64,000 bases of DNA from Gibbsiella quercinecans (GTDB lineage: Bacteria; Pseudomonadota; Gammaproteobacteria; Enterobacterales; Enterobacteriaceae): positions 3,224,001 to 3,288,000 of the forward strand of contig NZ_CP014136.1 in NCBI RefSeq assembly GCF_002291425.1. The letters are read 5' to 3'. Below the pieces are notes generated by a model. It was given only the letters and a program-made list of their open reading frames with translations. It made no database searches and was not told the DNA's origin. Numbering within the stretch: the first letter of the stretch is position 1; every line of letters begins with the position of its first letter. Positions 15,631 to 24,238 of the stretch are shown here, one piece after another. Both the position numbers and the translations under genes were made by a program.

Positions 15631-16367
15631 AGCTGAAGCCGAATTACTACCGTGACCGCGTGTGCCTGAACGTGCTGGCGGGATCGAAAGACAACGCGCA
15701 GGAAATCTACCAGGCGGCGGAAGGGCATGTGCTGGTCGGCGTGCTTTCCAAAAACTACCCGGACGTAGACAGCGCGGTGGCGGACATGGCGAGCTATGCG
15801 CAACTGATTGATAACGCCCTGTCGGTGGGGCTGGGAGCCGGCGATCCGAAGCAATCGGCGATGGTCAGCCTGATTGCCCAGCAGGTGCAGCCACAGCACG
15901 TGAACCAGGTCTTTACCGGCGTGGGCGCCACCCGCGCGCTGCTCGGCCAGAACGAGACGGTGGTCAACGGCCTGGTTTCGCCGACCGGCCGCATCGGCTT
16001 CGTCAAAATTTCCACTGGGCCGCTGAGCGCGCAGGCGCCGGACGGCATTGTGCCAGTGGAAACGGCGATCGCGTTGCTCAAAGACATGGGCGGCAGCTCG
16101 ATCAAATATTTCCCGATGGGTGGGCTGAAATGCCGCGATGAGTTCCGCTACGTGGCGCAAGCCTGCGCTGAGAATGACTTTTTACTGGAGCCGACCGGTG
16201 GGATCGATCTGGAGAACGTTGAACCGATCTTGCAGATCGCCCTCGAGGCCGGCGTTAAACAAGTGATCCCGCACGTTTACAGCTCCATCATCGACGCGGC
16301 CAGCGGCAATACGCGCCCACAGGATGTGAAAAGCCTACTGGCGATCGTCAAACGGTTGGTGGGTTAA
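15627..16367 (+). CDS. dgaF: DgaF-family 2-keto-3-deoxy-phosphogluconate aldolase
   Basis: Class I (Schiff-base) aldolase that splits 2-keto-3-deoxy-6-phosphogluconate into pyruvate and glyceraldehyde-3-phosphate, feeding lower glycolysis. In this 246-residue protein the likely Schiff-base lysine is Lys160 in GSSIKYFPMGGLK, which mirrors the K-F-F-P motif of KDPG aldolases; GLGAGDP and the Gly-rich GLVSPTGRIGF could bind phosphate. It starts within the DgaE stop (ATGA). It completes the predicted pathway amino-sugar acid to keto-deoxy acid to pyruvate plus triose phosphate. Confidence 0.87.
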   Translation: MKLKPNYYRDRVCLNVLAGSKDNAQEIYQAAEGHVLVGVLSKNYPDVDSAVADMASYAQLIDNALSVGLGAGDPKQSAMVSLIAQQVQPQHVNQVFTGVGATRALLGQNETVVNGLVSPTGRIGFVKISTGPLSAQAPDGIVPVETAIALLKDMGGSSIKYFPMGGLKCRDEFRYVAQACAENDFLLEPTGGIDLENVEPILQIALEAGVKQVIPHVYSSIIDAASGNTRPQDVKSLLAIVKRLVG

Positions 16368-16382
16368 CCACCTGATATCAAC

Positions 16383-16400
16383 GGCACGGCTTGCCGTGCC
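16383..16400 (+). terminator. Hairpin after dgaF
   Basis: GGCACGGC-TT-GCCGTGCC, an 8-bp perfect stem between dgaF and the lactonase gene. There is no T-run, so partial termination or transcript protection is more likely than a full stop; the lactonase may still be read from the same transcript. Confidence 0.45.
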
Positions 16401-16422
16401 CCTGTGAATGAAAAGGGCAATT

Positions 16423-17625
16423 ATGCGTAACTGGCAAACAAACGTCCCGTTGTGGGGCGCGGCTTCCCTGCTGCTGGCGATGGCCAGCCCGGCGTTGCAT
16501 GCGCAAGAGGCAACGCCGCATTTCGCCTATATCGGCACATACAACCCCAACGGCGAGGGCATGTATCGCGTGCAGGTTGATCCGGCCAGTGGCGCGCTCA
16601 GCGGCAAAACGTTGGTGAGCACTTTGCCTAACCCGGCGCAGCTGGTGGCGGATGCCAAGGGGCAGGTGCTGTATGTGGCCAGCGAAGTGGCCGATTTCAA
16701 CGGCGGCAAGCACGGCAGCATTAGCGCGTTGCGCATCAATGCCCAGGACGGCAGCCTGGCGCTGCTGAACCAGGTGGATTCCCAGGGCGCCGGCCCGGTG
16801 TTTATTTCCTTAACGCCGGACGGCCGCCATTTGCTGGCCGCCAACTACGTCAGCGGCAGCATTGCCGTGTTCCCGATCGCTGCGGACGGCACGCTGGGCG
16901 CCGCGGTTGCGGTGCAACAGCAGCAAGGCCCGGCCGGGGCCGGCAAACCGGCGGTGGCGGTGGAAGGCAGCTTTGCCATTAGCGATCACGATGGCCCGCA
17001 TGCGCATATGATCGCCAGCGATCCTAGCGGGAAATTTGTCTTTTCAACCGATCTGGGGTTGGATCGTATTTACCAATGGCGGTTTGATCCGGCCGGCGGG
17101 AAGTTGACGCCAAACGATCCGCCGTGGATCGCCGCGTCTTCCGCCGGCGCCGGCCCGCGCCATTTCGTCTTCCACCCGGACGGTAAAACCGTGCTGTTGG
17201 TGAATGAGGAGGCCTCGACCCTGACTCGCTACCGTTTCGATGCAAAAAAGGGCACGCTGGCGCCATTGCAGACGCTGTCTACGCTGCCGGCGCAGTATAA
17301 AGGCACCAACTTTACCGCCGGGCTGGCGCTGAGCACCGACGGTAAAAACCTGTACGTGGCGAACCGCCTGCATAACAGTGTGGCGCAGTTTAGCATCGGC
17401 CACGGCGGCGAGCTGCAACTGCTGGGCGAGGCGTGGACGCGCGGTGACTATCCGCGCACTATCACGCTGGATCCCAGCGGGCGCTATCTGTATGTGCTAA
17501 ACCAGCGCAGCGATAACGTGACCCGCTTTAGCGTGGATAAACACAATGGCAAACTGCATTTTATTGAGGGTTACACACCGGTGGGCAGTCCTTCGCAGAT
17601 GGTGTTTGTGCCTGGCGTAAAATAA
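16423..17625 (+). CDS. Periplasmic lactonase, 7-bladed beta-propeller family
   Basis: Member of the lactonase (6-phosphogluconolactonase/cycloisomerase-like) family, here with a signal peptide (cleavage expected after ASPALHAQ, about residue 28), so it should act in the periplasm. ATG 16423 is preferred because AAAAGGG lies 5 bp upstream; an in-frame ATG at 16408 is within that ribosome site. In the 400 residues propeller blades repeat as PDGRHLLAANYVSGSI, PDGKTVLLVNEEAST, TDGKNLYVANRLHNSV and PSGRYLYVLNQRSDNV. The DGPHAH and GPRHFVFHPDG strings are family features near the active site. A secreted lactonase next to sugar-acid genes suggests opening of an aldonolactone before uptake; that link is inferred. 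Confidence 0.85.
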   Translation: MRNWQTNVPLWGAASLLLAMASPALHAQEATPHFAYIGTYNPNGEGMYRVQVDPASGALSGKTLVSTLPNPAQLVADAKGQVLYVASEVADFNGGKHGSISALRINAQDGSLALLNQVDSQGAGPVFISLTPDGRHLLAANYVSGSIAVFPIAADGTLGAAVAVQQQQGPAGAGKPAVAVEGSFAISDHDGPHAHMIASDPSGKFVFSTDLGLDRIYQWRFDPAGGKLTPNDPPWIAASSAGAGPRHFVFHPDGKTVLLVNEEASTLTRYRFDAKKGTLAPLQTLSTLPAQYKGTNFTAGLALSTDGKNLYVANRLHNSVAQFSIGHGGELQLLGEAWTRGDYPRTITLDPSGRYLYVLNQRSDNVTRFSVDKHNGKLHFIEGYTPVGSPSQMVFVPGVK

Positions 17626-17631
17626 TCAGCC

Positions 17632-17654
17632 GCCCGCCGGGCAACCTGGCGGGC
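17632..17654 (+). terminator. Hairpin after the lactonase gene
   Basis: GCCCGCC and GGCGGGC form a 7-bp stem with a 9-nt loop just after the stop. It lies 20 bp before the regulator ATG and lacks a T-run, so it is a probable weak terminator or attenuator. Confidence 0.45.
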
Positions 17655-17674
17655 ACTTAGACAATGGAAAGAGC

Positions 17675-19588
17675 ATGGTGAGATTTCCGTATCCGCGTTT
17701 GGCTTATCTGTTTGATGCGCTGCAGGCTGAAACCCTGCCGCAGGATGAGCTGGCGAAGCGTTTTTCCGTATCGACCCGTACGGTGCGCGCTGATATTGCC
17801 GCGCTCAACGATATTCTGGAGCAATACGGCGCGCGCTTTGCGCACAGCCGCGGAGAGGGCTACCGGCTGCAGGTGAATGACGCCGCCCTGTTCGGTACCC
17901 TGCAGCAGGAAAAAAAACGGCGCGCCACGCCGCGCAGCGCCCAGGAGCGGGTGCATGCATTGCTGATTCGTTTTTTGACCTCGGCCTTCTCGCTGAAGCT
18001 GGAGGATTTGGCTGATGAATGGTTCGTCAGCCGCGGCACGCTGCAAAGCGATATGGCGGAGGTGCGTGAGCGGCTGGCGCAATACGCTTTAACCATTGAG
18101 GCCAGGCCGCGCTACGGCATGAAACTGTTCGGGCCTGAAAAAGCAATTCGCGACTGCCTGACGGACCTGTTATTTCAACTGCACCTGGACGATCCGGAAA
18201 ACCCGCTGCTGGAGAACGATATTTTGCACCAGCCGCAGGTGGCGACCTTTGCCGGCTTGCTGCACCCGCTGATGTCGCAATACGCCATCCGCCTGACCGA
18301 CGAAGGCGAGCAGTACCTGATTTTTTACTGCGCGGTGGCGCTGCGCCGCATTCGCGACGGTTACCCACTGCCGGATTTCGACGTGGAGGACGGCGATGAA
18401 GCCGTGCGTAAGGTATCTGTCTGGCTGGCCGGGGAATTGCGCAAGCTGGCCGGCAAAGAGATCTCACCGGCGGAGGAAGCCTACCTGCGGGTGAATATCG
18501 CCGCGCGCCGGGTGCAGGAGGTGCGGCCGACGGAAATCAACGCCGACGATGAAGAAGCGCTGGGGGATTACATTCTGGCGTACATCAACGCACACTATAA
18601 CTACAACCTGCAAGGGGACAAGCAGCTGCGCGCCGATTTGCTCACCCATATCAAAACCATGATTACCCGGGTGAAATACCAGATCAATATCCCCAATCCG
18701 CTGTTGGTCAATATCAAACAACATTACCCGATGGCCTACGACGTGACGCTGGCGGCGGTCACCAGTTGGGGCAAGTACACGCCCTATACCCTGAGCGAGA
18801 ACGAGATCGGCTATCTGGTTTTGCATATCGGCGTGGGGCTGGAACGGCACTACAACATTGGCTACGAGCGCTATCCGCAGGTGATGCTGGTATGCGATAC
18901 CGGCAATTCGACGGTGCGGATGATCCAGGCGCAGATCGCGCGCAAGTTCCCGCAGTTGGTGATGACGCGCATTGTTTCGCTGCGCGACTACGAAGTGTTG
19001 CCGCAGATCGAAGAAGATTTTGTGATTTCCAACGCCCGCGTCAGCGAGAAGAACAAGCCGGTGGTGGTGATGTCGCCGTTTCCGACGGACTACCAATTGG
19101 AGCAGCTCGGCAAGCTGGTGCTGGTCGATCGCACCAAGCCGTATATGCTGGAGAAGTTTTTCGACGCCGGCCATTTTATGGTGATCAATGAGCCGCTCGA
19201 TCAAAAAAGCCTGTTCAAGAAAGTGTGCGATCTGCTGGAGCAGGAAGGCTACGTCGGCGATGATTTTTACCCTTCGGTGGTGGAGCGTGAGGCGATTGTT
19301 TCCACCTTGTTGGGCGAGGGGATTGCGCTGCCGCACTCACTCGGGCTGTTGGCGAAGAAAACCGTGGTGGTGACCATCCTGGCGCCGCAGGGCATCGCCT
19401 GGGGCGACGGCGAGCGGGCGTATGTGATTTTCCTGCTGGCGATCAGTAAAAGTGATTACGAAGAGGCGATGGCGATTTACGAGCTGTTCGTGACTTTTGT
19501 GCGCGAACGTTCGATGAGCCGTCTGCTGGGCAGTGAGGATTTCGACAGTTTTAAATCGGTGGCGCTGGATTGCCTGAGCCGGATTTAA
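17675..19588 (+). CDS. PRD regulator with EIIB-like and EIIA-like domains (MtlR/LicR type)
   Basis: 637-residue regulator. Order: HTH_11 (about 1-60, AKRFSVSTRTVRADIAALND), a second HTH (about 90-155, LADEWFVSRGTLQSDMAEV), PRD1 (about 170-275) and PRD2 (about 290-395, LLTHIKTMITRVKYQI; ENEIGYLVLHIGVGLE). These are followed by an EIIB-like domain (about 405-500) with VMLVCDTGNSTVRM and an EIIA-like domain (about 510-637) with EGIALPHSLG, whose His matches the EIIA phosphorylation site. All parts expected for PTS-controlled activity are present. It is the last gene of the DUF4310/4311/4312 operon and most likely its activator. Its presence is the main hint that PTS phosphotransfer is tied to this operon, although no PTS permease is encoded. 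Confidence 0.88.
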   Translation: MVRFPYPRLAYLFDALQAETLPQDELAKRFSVSTRTVRADIAALNDILEQYGARFAHSRGEGYRLQVNDAALFGTLQQEKKRRATPRSAQERVHALLIRFLTSAFSLKLEDLADEWFVSRGTLQSDMAEVRERLAQYALTIEARPRYGMKLFGPEKAIRDCLTDLLFQLHLDDPENPLLENDILHQPQVATFAGLLHPLMSQYAIRLTDEGEQYLIFYCAVALRRIRDGYPLPDFDVEDGDEAVRKVSVWLAGELRKLAGKEISPAEEAYLRVNIAARRVQEVRPTEINADDEEALGDYILAYINAHYNYNLQGDKQLRADLLTHIKTMITRVKYQINIPNPLLVNIKQHYPMAYDVTLAAVTSWGKYTPYTLSENEIGYLVLHIGVGLERHYNIGYERYPQVMLVCDTGNSTVRMIQAQIARKFPQLVMTRIVSLRDYEVLPQIEEDFVISNARVSEKNKPVVVMSPFPTDYQLEQLGKLVLVDRTKPYMLEKFFDAGHFMVINEPLDQKSLFKKVCDLLEQEGYVGDDFYPSVVEREAIVSTLLGEGIALPHSLGLLAKKTVVVTILAPQGIAWGDGERAYVIFLLAISKSDYEEAMAIYELFVTFVRERSMSRLLGSEDFDSFKSVALDCLSRI

Positions 19589-19597
19589 TGCCCTTCA

Positions 19598-19721
19598 CCC
19601 TCACCCCGGCCCTCTCCCATAGGGAGAGGGGGCGTACGCTGTAAGGCTAGTGCTTTTGGAGTGAACCTTCCTTCGACTCTGAACTACCCCCTCTCCCCTT
19701 GGGAGAGGGTTGGGGTGAGGG
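19598..19721. repeat. Long palindromic intergenic repeat with CCTCACCCC / GGGGTGAGG arms
   Basis: The arms CCCTCACCCCGGCCCTCTCCC (left) and GGGAGAGGGTTGGGGTGAGGG (right) are near-perfect inverses flanking about 80 bp. Two smaller GGGAGAGG/CCTCTCCC pairs lie just inside. This motif is a common bacterial intergenic palindrome. It sits between two convergent genes (PRD regulator and npr) at the right edge of the accessory block. A related copy is found at 54761-55110. Confidence 0.75.
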
Positions 19722-19749
19722 AAAAGGAAGGAAAAGGGCGTGAGTGGCG

Positions 19750-20022
19750 CTAATCCTCATCAAACCCGGCGTTGAACAGTTCGATCACGGCTGCCAGGGC
19801 TTTTTTTTCTTCCGGCCCGTTGGCTTCTACCTCGATCTGCCGCCCCTGGGCGGAATCCAGCATCAGCAACGCAATCACGCTGCTGGCTTCGGCCTCGGTG
19901 CCGCTGTCATTGCGCAGTATCACTTCGGCGTCGAAGCTCTGCACCAGCTCAAACAGCTTCATCGCCGGGCGGGCGTGCATGCCAAGCTTGTTTTTGATTT
20001 CTACCGTTTGCCTGACCGTCAT
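19750..20022 (-). CDS. npr: NPr, nitrogen PTS phosphocarrier
   Basis: HPr-like carrier of the nitrogen-related PTS: takes phosphate from EI-Ntr (PtsP) and passes it to EIIA-Ntr (PtsN). 90 residues; active-site His16 in GMHARP is intact, and [18 protein letters not shown] is the usual HPr second half. It overlaps the rapZ stop by 4 bp and ends the rpoN-hpf-ptsN-rapZ-npr cluster, the same order as in E. coli. Confidence 0.96.
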   Translation of the reverse strand: MTVRQTVEIKNKLGMHARPAMKLFELVQSFDAEVILRNDSGTEAEASSVIALLMLDSAQGRQIEVEANGPEEKKALAAVIELFNAGFDED

Positions 20023-20873
20023 GGTTTGCGTTTTTCCAGCGTGCGGTGGCGCGATTGCACATTTTTACCGCGTGAACGGAAATAGTCGGCCAGTTGTTCG
20101 GCCACATACACCGAGCGATGTTTACCGCCGGTACAGCCAATGGCCACCGTCAGGTAGCTGCGGTTGTTGGTTTCCAGCATCGGCAGCCATTGCTCCAGGT
20201 AGCTGCGCGTCTGGTAGATAAAATTGTGCACCTCGGTGTGGCGATCGAGGAACGAGGCGACCGGTTTATCCAGCCCGGTCATCGGGCGCAGCTTAGGATC
20301 CCAGTGCGGGTTCGGCAGAAAGCGCACGTCGAACACGTAATCGGCGTCGATCGGGATACCGTGCTTAAAGCCAAAGGACTCAAACACCATGGTCAGCTCG
20401 CGTTCGCGTTTGCCCAGCAGGCGCGTGCGCAGCATTTCCGCCAGCTCATGCACCGACATTTCCGAAGTGTCGATAATCAGATCGGCGCGTGAACGCAACG
20501 GTTCGAGCAGATCGTTCTCTTCGTCGATCGCGCTTTCCAGCGACAGGTTTTTGCTGGAGAGGGGATGCAGGCGGCGGGTATCGCTGTAACGGCGGATCAG
20601 GGTATTGCGGTCGGCATCGAGGAAAAGCAGCTGTGGTGAGAAGGAATCCGGCAACTGCGTCATCGCGTATTCAAAGACTTCCGGCGATTCCGGCATGTTG
20701 CGAACGTCAATACTGACTGCCGCGGAGCTATTGCGTTCCGCCAGCGTTTGGGCTAACTGCGGCAGCAGCACCACCGGCAGGTTGTCAACGCAGTAAAAAC
20801 CCATGTCTTCCAGCGCCCGTAGAGCGACGGATTTTCCTGAGCCGGAACGGCCGCTGACTATCATCAGCACCAT
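20019..20873 (-). CDS. rapZ: RapZ, RNase adaptor for GlmZ sRNA
   Basis: Adaptor that binds the sRNA GlmZ and presents it to RNase E, linking glucosamine-6-phosphate level to GlmS synthesis. ATG 20873 is used (GGGGAG upstream), giving 284 residues, equal to E. coli RapZ. P-loop GRSGSGKS is at 8-15, a second nucleotide-site string [11 protein letters not shown] at about 57-67, and the conserved C-terminal RNA-binding domain includes [15 protein letters not shown] and ends in a basic tail ([10 protein letters not shown]). It overlaps npr by 4 bp. Confidence 0.96.
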   Translation of the reverse strand: MVLMIVSGRSGSGKSVALRALEDMGFYCVDNLPVVLLPQLAQTLAERNSSAAVSIDVRNMPESPEVFEYAMTQLPDSFSPQLLFLDADRNTLIRRYSDTRRLHPLSSKNLSLESAIDEENDLLEPLRSRADLIIDTSEMSVHELAEMLRTRLLGKRERELTMVFESFGFKHGIPIDADYVFDVRFLPNPHWDPKLRPMTGLDKPVASFLDRHTEVHNFIYQTRSYLEQWLPMLETNNRSYLTVAIGCTGGKHRSVYVAEQLADYFRSRGKNVQSRHRTLEKRKP

Positions 20874-21003
20874 GTGGCAACTCCCCTGGCATCGGAGTGG
20901 CATTCATCGCCACCGTTAGAAACATGATTATCCTGGCATTAGCCGGGATCCATTCCCTGAAACAGTATCGCTACCGCGGCGTGAAGTCACGCCGCCGGGC
21001 GGC

Positions 21004-21465
21004 TTACTCGGTAATAATTTGGTAAAGCTCTTCATCGCTTTGCGCCGCGCGCAGGCGGCGGCAGACGGTTTTATCGCCCAGGCGTTTGGCGACCAGCGCC
21101 AGGGTGTGCAAATGCGCCTGGCACTGATTGGCCGGCACCAATAAGGCGAACAACAGATCGACCGGCTGGTTATCAACGGCGTCGAACGCAATCGGCTGCT
21201 CAAGGCGCAAAAATACGCCGATGGCGCGCAGGGTATCTTCTTCCAGCTTGCCGTGCGGGATTGCGATACCGTTGCCAATGCCGGTACTGCCCATTCTTTC
21301 ACGGGTGAGAACCGCGTCGAACACCACCTGCGACGGCAGGTTGAGCTGTTTGGCCGCCAGTTCGCTGATAATTTCCAAAGCCCGTTTTTTACTGGTGCAG
21401 TGTACCGCGCCTTTGGTGCACTCCATATTGAGCACCGTGCTAAGTTGCATAGGTTCGTTGTTCAT
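21004..21465 (-). CDS. ptsN: PtsN, EIIA-Ntr
   Basis: EIIA of the nitrogen PTS. Its dephospho form controls K+ transport (TrkA, KdpD) and other targets. 153 residues; the phosphorylated His is His71 in GIAIPHGKLEEDT, preceded by REGMGSTGIGNG-like RERMGSTGIGNG. It is about ten residues shorter at the C-terminus than E. coli PtsN, ending ELYQIITE. It is separated from hpf by a 249-bp spacer with a strong hairpin. Confidence 0.96.
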   Translation of the reverse strand: MNNEPMQLSTVLNMECTKGAVHCTSKKRALEIISELAAKQLNLPSQVVFDAVLTRERMGSTGIGNGIAIPHGKLEEDTLRAIGVFLRLEQPIAFDAVDNQPVDLLFALLVPANQCQAHLHTLALVAKRLGDKTVCRRLRAAQSDEELYQIITE

Positions 21466-21618
21466 TTTATTTTCACTTAAAAACCATCATGAAGCCGTTT
21501 TGCCGGCAGGTGGCGAACCCGAAGGCCGCGTGGATTGTTGCCCGCTGGCCGCGCTGCAATGGCCTGCGCTGCCTGGCTTGATGAACCGGTTTTTTTCGCA
21601 TTTTGGCCCTGATGGCTT

Positions 21619-21652
21619 ATCGGCGCGTTATCCGCAAGAATAACGCGCCGAT
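21619..21652 (-). promoter_or_regulatory. Strong hairpin in the hpf-ptsN spacer
   Basis: A perfect 13-bp inverted repeat (ATCGGCGCGTTAT and ATAACGCGCCGAT) with an 8-nt loop in the 249-bp gap. No T-run follows in the direction of transcription, so an mRNA-stabilising or processing structure is more likely than a terminator. No convincing coding sequence lies in this gap, although one frame is open. Confidence 0.45.
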
Positions 21653-21714
21653 GGTTACCCGGTAGCCCAGCGGCTACGTTGGGGGAGCACCCATTAACAG
21701 AATGCCCCTTCATA

Positions 21715-22002
21715 TCAATATTGTTTCAACTTTTCTTTATGTTTGTTCAATTGACGCGCCAGCTTGTCGATCAGGCTGTCGATAGAGGCATACATATTTT
21801 CGTCTTCCGAAGTGGCGTGCAACTCGCCGCCATTGACGTGCAGCGTTGCTTCGGCAATCTGCTGCACTTTCTCCACGCGGAGAACAACATACACCTGGTT
21901 GATGCGATCAAAGTACTGCTCAAGCTTGGCGAACTTGGTGTTCACAAACTCGCGCAGGGGATCGGTGATGTCAATATTGTGGCCGGTGATATTGAGTTGC
22001 AT
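21715..22002 (-). CDS. hpf: HPF, ribosome hibernation promoting factor (short form)
   Basis: Binds the 30S decoding region in stationary phase and helps form 100S dimers. ATG 22002 (MQLNITGHNIDITD) matches the E. coli start; 95 residues. Core strings KFAKLEQYFDRINQVYVVL and ATLHVNGGELHA are conserved. It lies 23 bp downstream of rpoN in the same direction. Confidence 0.96.
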   Translation of the reverse strand: MQLNITGHNIDITDPLREFVNTKFAKLEQYFDRINQVYVVLRVEKVQQIAEATLHVNGGELHATSEDENMYASIDSLIDKLARQLNKHKEKLKQY

Positions 22003-22025
22003 AGTGTCTTCCTTCTCTGTTGAGG

Positions 22026-23459
22026 TCAAATCAACTGCTTGCGCTGGTTTGACGGCGGGATGGACAACGACTCTCGGTACTTGGCGACGGTACGGCGGGC
22101 AACCATGATCCCCTGATCGGAAAGCAAGGTTGCCAGCTTGCTGTCGCTCAGTGGTTTGGCGGGGTTTTCCGCCGCGATTAATTTCTTCACCAGGGCACGA
22201 ATCGCCGTCGAGGAGGCTTCGCCGCCGCTGTCGGTATTCACGTGGCTGGAGAAGAAATATTTTAATTCGAAAATGCCGCGCGGGCTGTGCAGGAACTTCT
22301 GCGTGGTGACACGCGAAATGGTCGATTCATGCATGTCGACGGCCTGGGCGATATCGGCCAGCACCATTGGCTTCATGAACTCTTCGCCCTGCTCGAAAAA
22401 CGCCTCCTGTTGATCCACGATGCAGCGCGTGACCTTGAGCAGCGTTTCGTTACGGCTTTCCAGGCTTTTAATCAGCCATTTGGCTTCCTGCAGGTTGCTG
22501 CGGATAAACTGGCCGTCCGCTTCGTTGCGCGCGCTGTTGCCCAGCGCGGCGTACTGCTGATTGATCTTCAGCCGCGGCACGCTGTCGGTATTGAGCTCCA
22601 CCGTCCATTTGCCGTGCGCCTTGCGCACCAGCACGTCCGGGATCACATATTCCGACTCGCCGGTATTGATCGACTGGCCGGGGCGCGGATCGAGCGACTG
22701 AATCAGCACCATGGCTTCTTTCAGTGTATCTTCTTTTAACCGCGTTGCCCGCATCAGGCTGCGGAAATCGTGGTTTGCCAGCAGATCGAGGTGATCGCTG
22801 ATAATCAGCCGCGCTTCGGCCAGATGCGGCGTGTCTTTGGCATACTGTGAAAGCTGAACCAGCAGGCAGTCGCGCAGATCGCGCGCGGCAACGCCGACCG
22901 GATCAAAACGCTGCACGCGTTTTAACACCGCTTCCACCTCGTCCATTGTCACATTCTCGTCACCCATGCTCTCCAGAATGTCTTCCAGAGGGACGGTGAG
23001 GTAGCCGGTGTCATCGACGGCATCGACGATCGAGGTGGCGATGGCGGCGTCGGTGTCGGAAAACGGCGTTAAATCGACCTGCCACATCAGGTAATCCTGC
23101 AGCGTTTGGGTGGTTTCACCCTGGTACACCGGCAGTTCGTCATCGCTGTAGTCGGTGCCGGTGCCTGAAGGCGTGCCGGCGGTGTAAATTTCATCCCAGG
23201 TGGCGTCCAGCGGCAGCTCTTCCGGCATGTCCTTTTGCTCCAGCGCCTCGCGGGTATCCAGCCCTTCGGTTTCGTTGTTTTCTTTGGCGTCGACTTCGTC
23301 GTGCAGATCGGTCTGTTCAAGCAGCGGATTGCTCTCTAACGCCAGTTGGATCTCCTGCTGGAGTTCGAGCGTGGACAACTGCAGCAGACGGATGGCCTGC
23401 TGTAGCTGCGGGGTCATGGCTAGCTGTTGGCTGAGCCTGAGTTGCAAACCTTGCTTCAT
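22026..23459 (-). CDS. rpoN: RpoN, RNA polymerase sigma-54 factor
   Basis: Alternative sigma factor for nitrogen and other activator-dependent promoters. 477 residues, as in E. coli. Region I (1-50) is Gln/Leu rich ([20 protein letters not shown]), region II is acidic (about 60-115), followed by the core-binding domain, an HTH ([20 protein letters not shown]) and the diagnostic RpoN box [10 protein letters not shown] at about 455-464. It sits between lptB and hpf, the standard enterobacterial order. Confidence 0.97.
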   Translation of the reverse strand: MKQGLQLRLSQQLAMTPQLQQAIRLLQLSTLELQQEIQLALESNPLLEQTDLHDEVDAKENNETEGLDTREALEQKDMPEELPLDATWDEIYTAGTPSGTGTDYSDDELPVYQGETTQTLQDYLMWQVDLTPFSDTDAAIATSIVDAVDDTGYLTVPLEDILESMGDENVTMDEVEAVLKRVQRFDPVGVAARDLRDCLLVQLSQYAKDTPHLAEARLIISDHLDLLANHDFRSLMRATRLKEDTLKEAMVLIQSLDPRPGQSINTGESEYVIPDVLVRKAHGKWTVELNTDSVPRLKINQQYAALGNSARNEADGQFIRSNLQEAKWLIKSLESRNETLLKVTRCIVDQQEAFFEQGEEFMKPMVLADIAQAVDMHESTISRVTTQKFLHSPRGIFELKYFFSSHVNTDSGGEASSTAIRALVKKLIAAENPAKPLSDSKLATLLSDQGIMVARRTVAKYRESLSIPPSNQRKQLI

Positions 23460-23506
23460 ATCTTCACTACTTCCGTTAACAGTCGTCTCTAAGGACGCGC
23501 TGGTGC

Positions 23507-24232
23507 TTACAGGCGGAATTCCTCACCCAGATAAACGCGTTTCACCTGTTCATCGGCCAGAATAGCATCCGGCGTGCCATGAGCAATCAATTTGCCCTGG
23601 CTGACGATATAGGCGCGTTCACATACGTCCAGCGTTTCGCGCACGTTGTGGTCGGTGATCAGCACGCCCAGACCGCTGTCCCGCAGGTGCTCGATGATTT
23701 TTTTTATATCGATAACGGAAATGGGGTCAACCCCGGCAAACGGCTCATCCAACAGGATAAACTTCGGGTTGGCGGCCAACGCCCGGGCGATCTCCACGCG
23801 GCGGCGTTCGCCGCCTGACAGCGATTGGCCCAGGCTGTCGCGCAGGTGGCTGATGTGAAACTCTTCCATCAGTTCCACCGCACGGTCTTCACGCTGTTCG
23901 CTGGTCAGATCCTGGCGGATTTGCAGCACGGCCATCAGGTTGTCATACACGCTCAGGCGGCGGAAGATCGAGGCTTCCTGCGGCAGGTAGCCGATGCCGC
24001 GGCGCGCACGGGCGTGCAACGGCAAAATGCTGATGTCTTCTTCGTCGATTACGATGCGCCCGGCATCGCGCTGCACGATGCCCACCACCATGTAAAAGGT
24101 GGTGGTTTTGCCTGCGCCGTTCGGGCCGAGCAGGCCGACGATCTCGCCAGAGTTCACTTTCAGGCTGACGTCTTCAACGACTTTGCGGCCCTTGTAGGCT
24201 TTCGCCAGGTTTTCTGCGATGAGTGTTGCCAT
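23507..24232 (-). CDS. lptB: LptB, LPS export ABC transporter ATPase
   Basis: Cytoplasmic ATPase of the LptB2FGC complex that powers LPS extraction from the inner membrane. 241 residues; Walker [10 protein letters not shown] (36-44), Q-loop near GYLPQEAS, signature LSGGERRR, Walker [14 protein letters not shown], switch His in [10 protein letters not shown]. It starts 6 bp after lptA; lptA, lptC, kdsC and kdsD precede it on the same strand. Confidence 0.97.
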   Translation of the reverse strand: MATLIAENLAKAYKGRKVVEDVSLKVNSGEIVGLLGPNGAGKTTTFYMVVGIVQRDAGRIVIDEEDISILPLHARARRGIGYLPQEASIFRRLSVYDNLMAVLQIRQDLTSEQREDRAVELMEEFHISHLRDSLGQSLSGGERRRVEIARALAANPKFILLDEPFAGVDPISVIDIKKIIEHLRDSGLGVLITDHNVRETLDVCERAYIVSQGKLIAHGTPDAILADEQVKRVYLGEEFRL

Positions 24233-24238
24233 AAGTGA

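Noticed and set aside
21477-21713. 78-residue minus-strand frame in the hpf-ptsN gap
   Set aside because: It has no ribosome site and no recognisable protein features, and it spans the strong hairpin.
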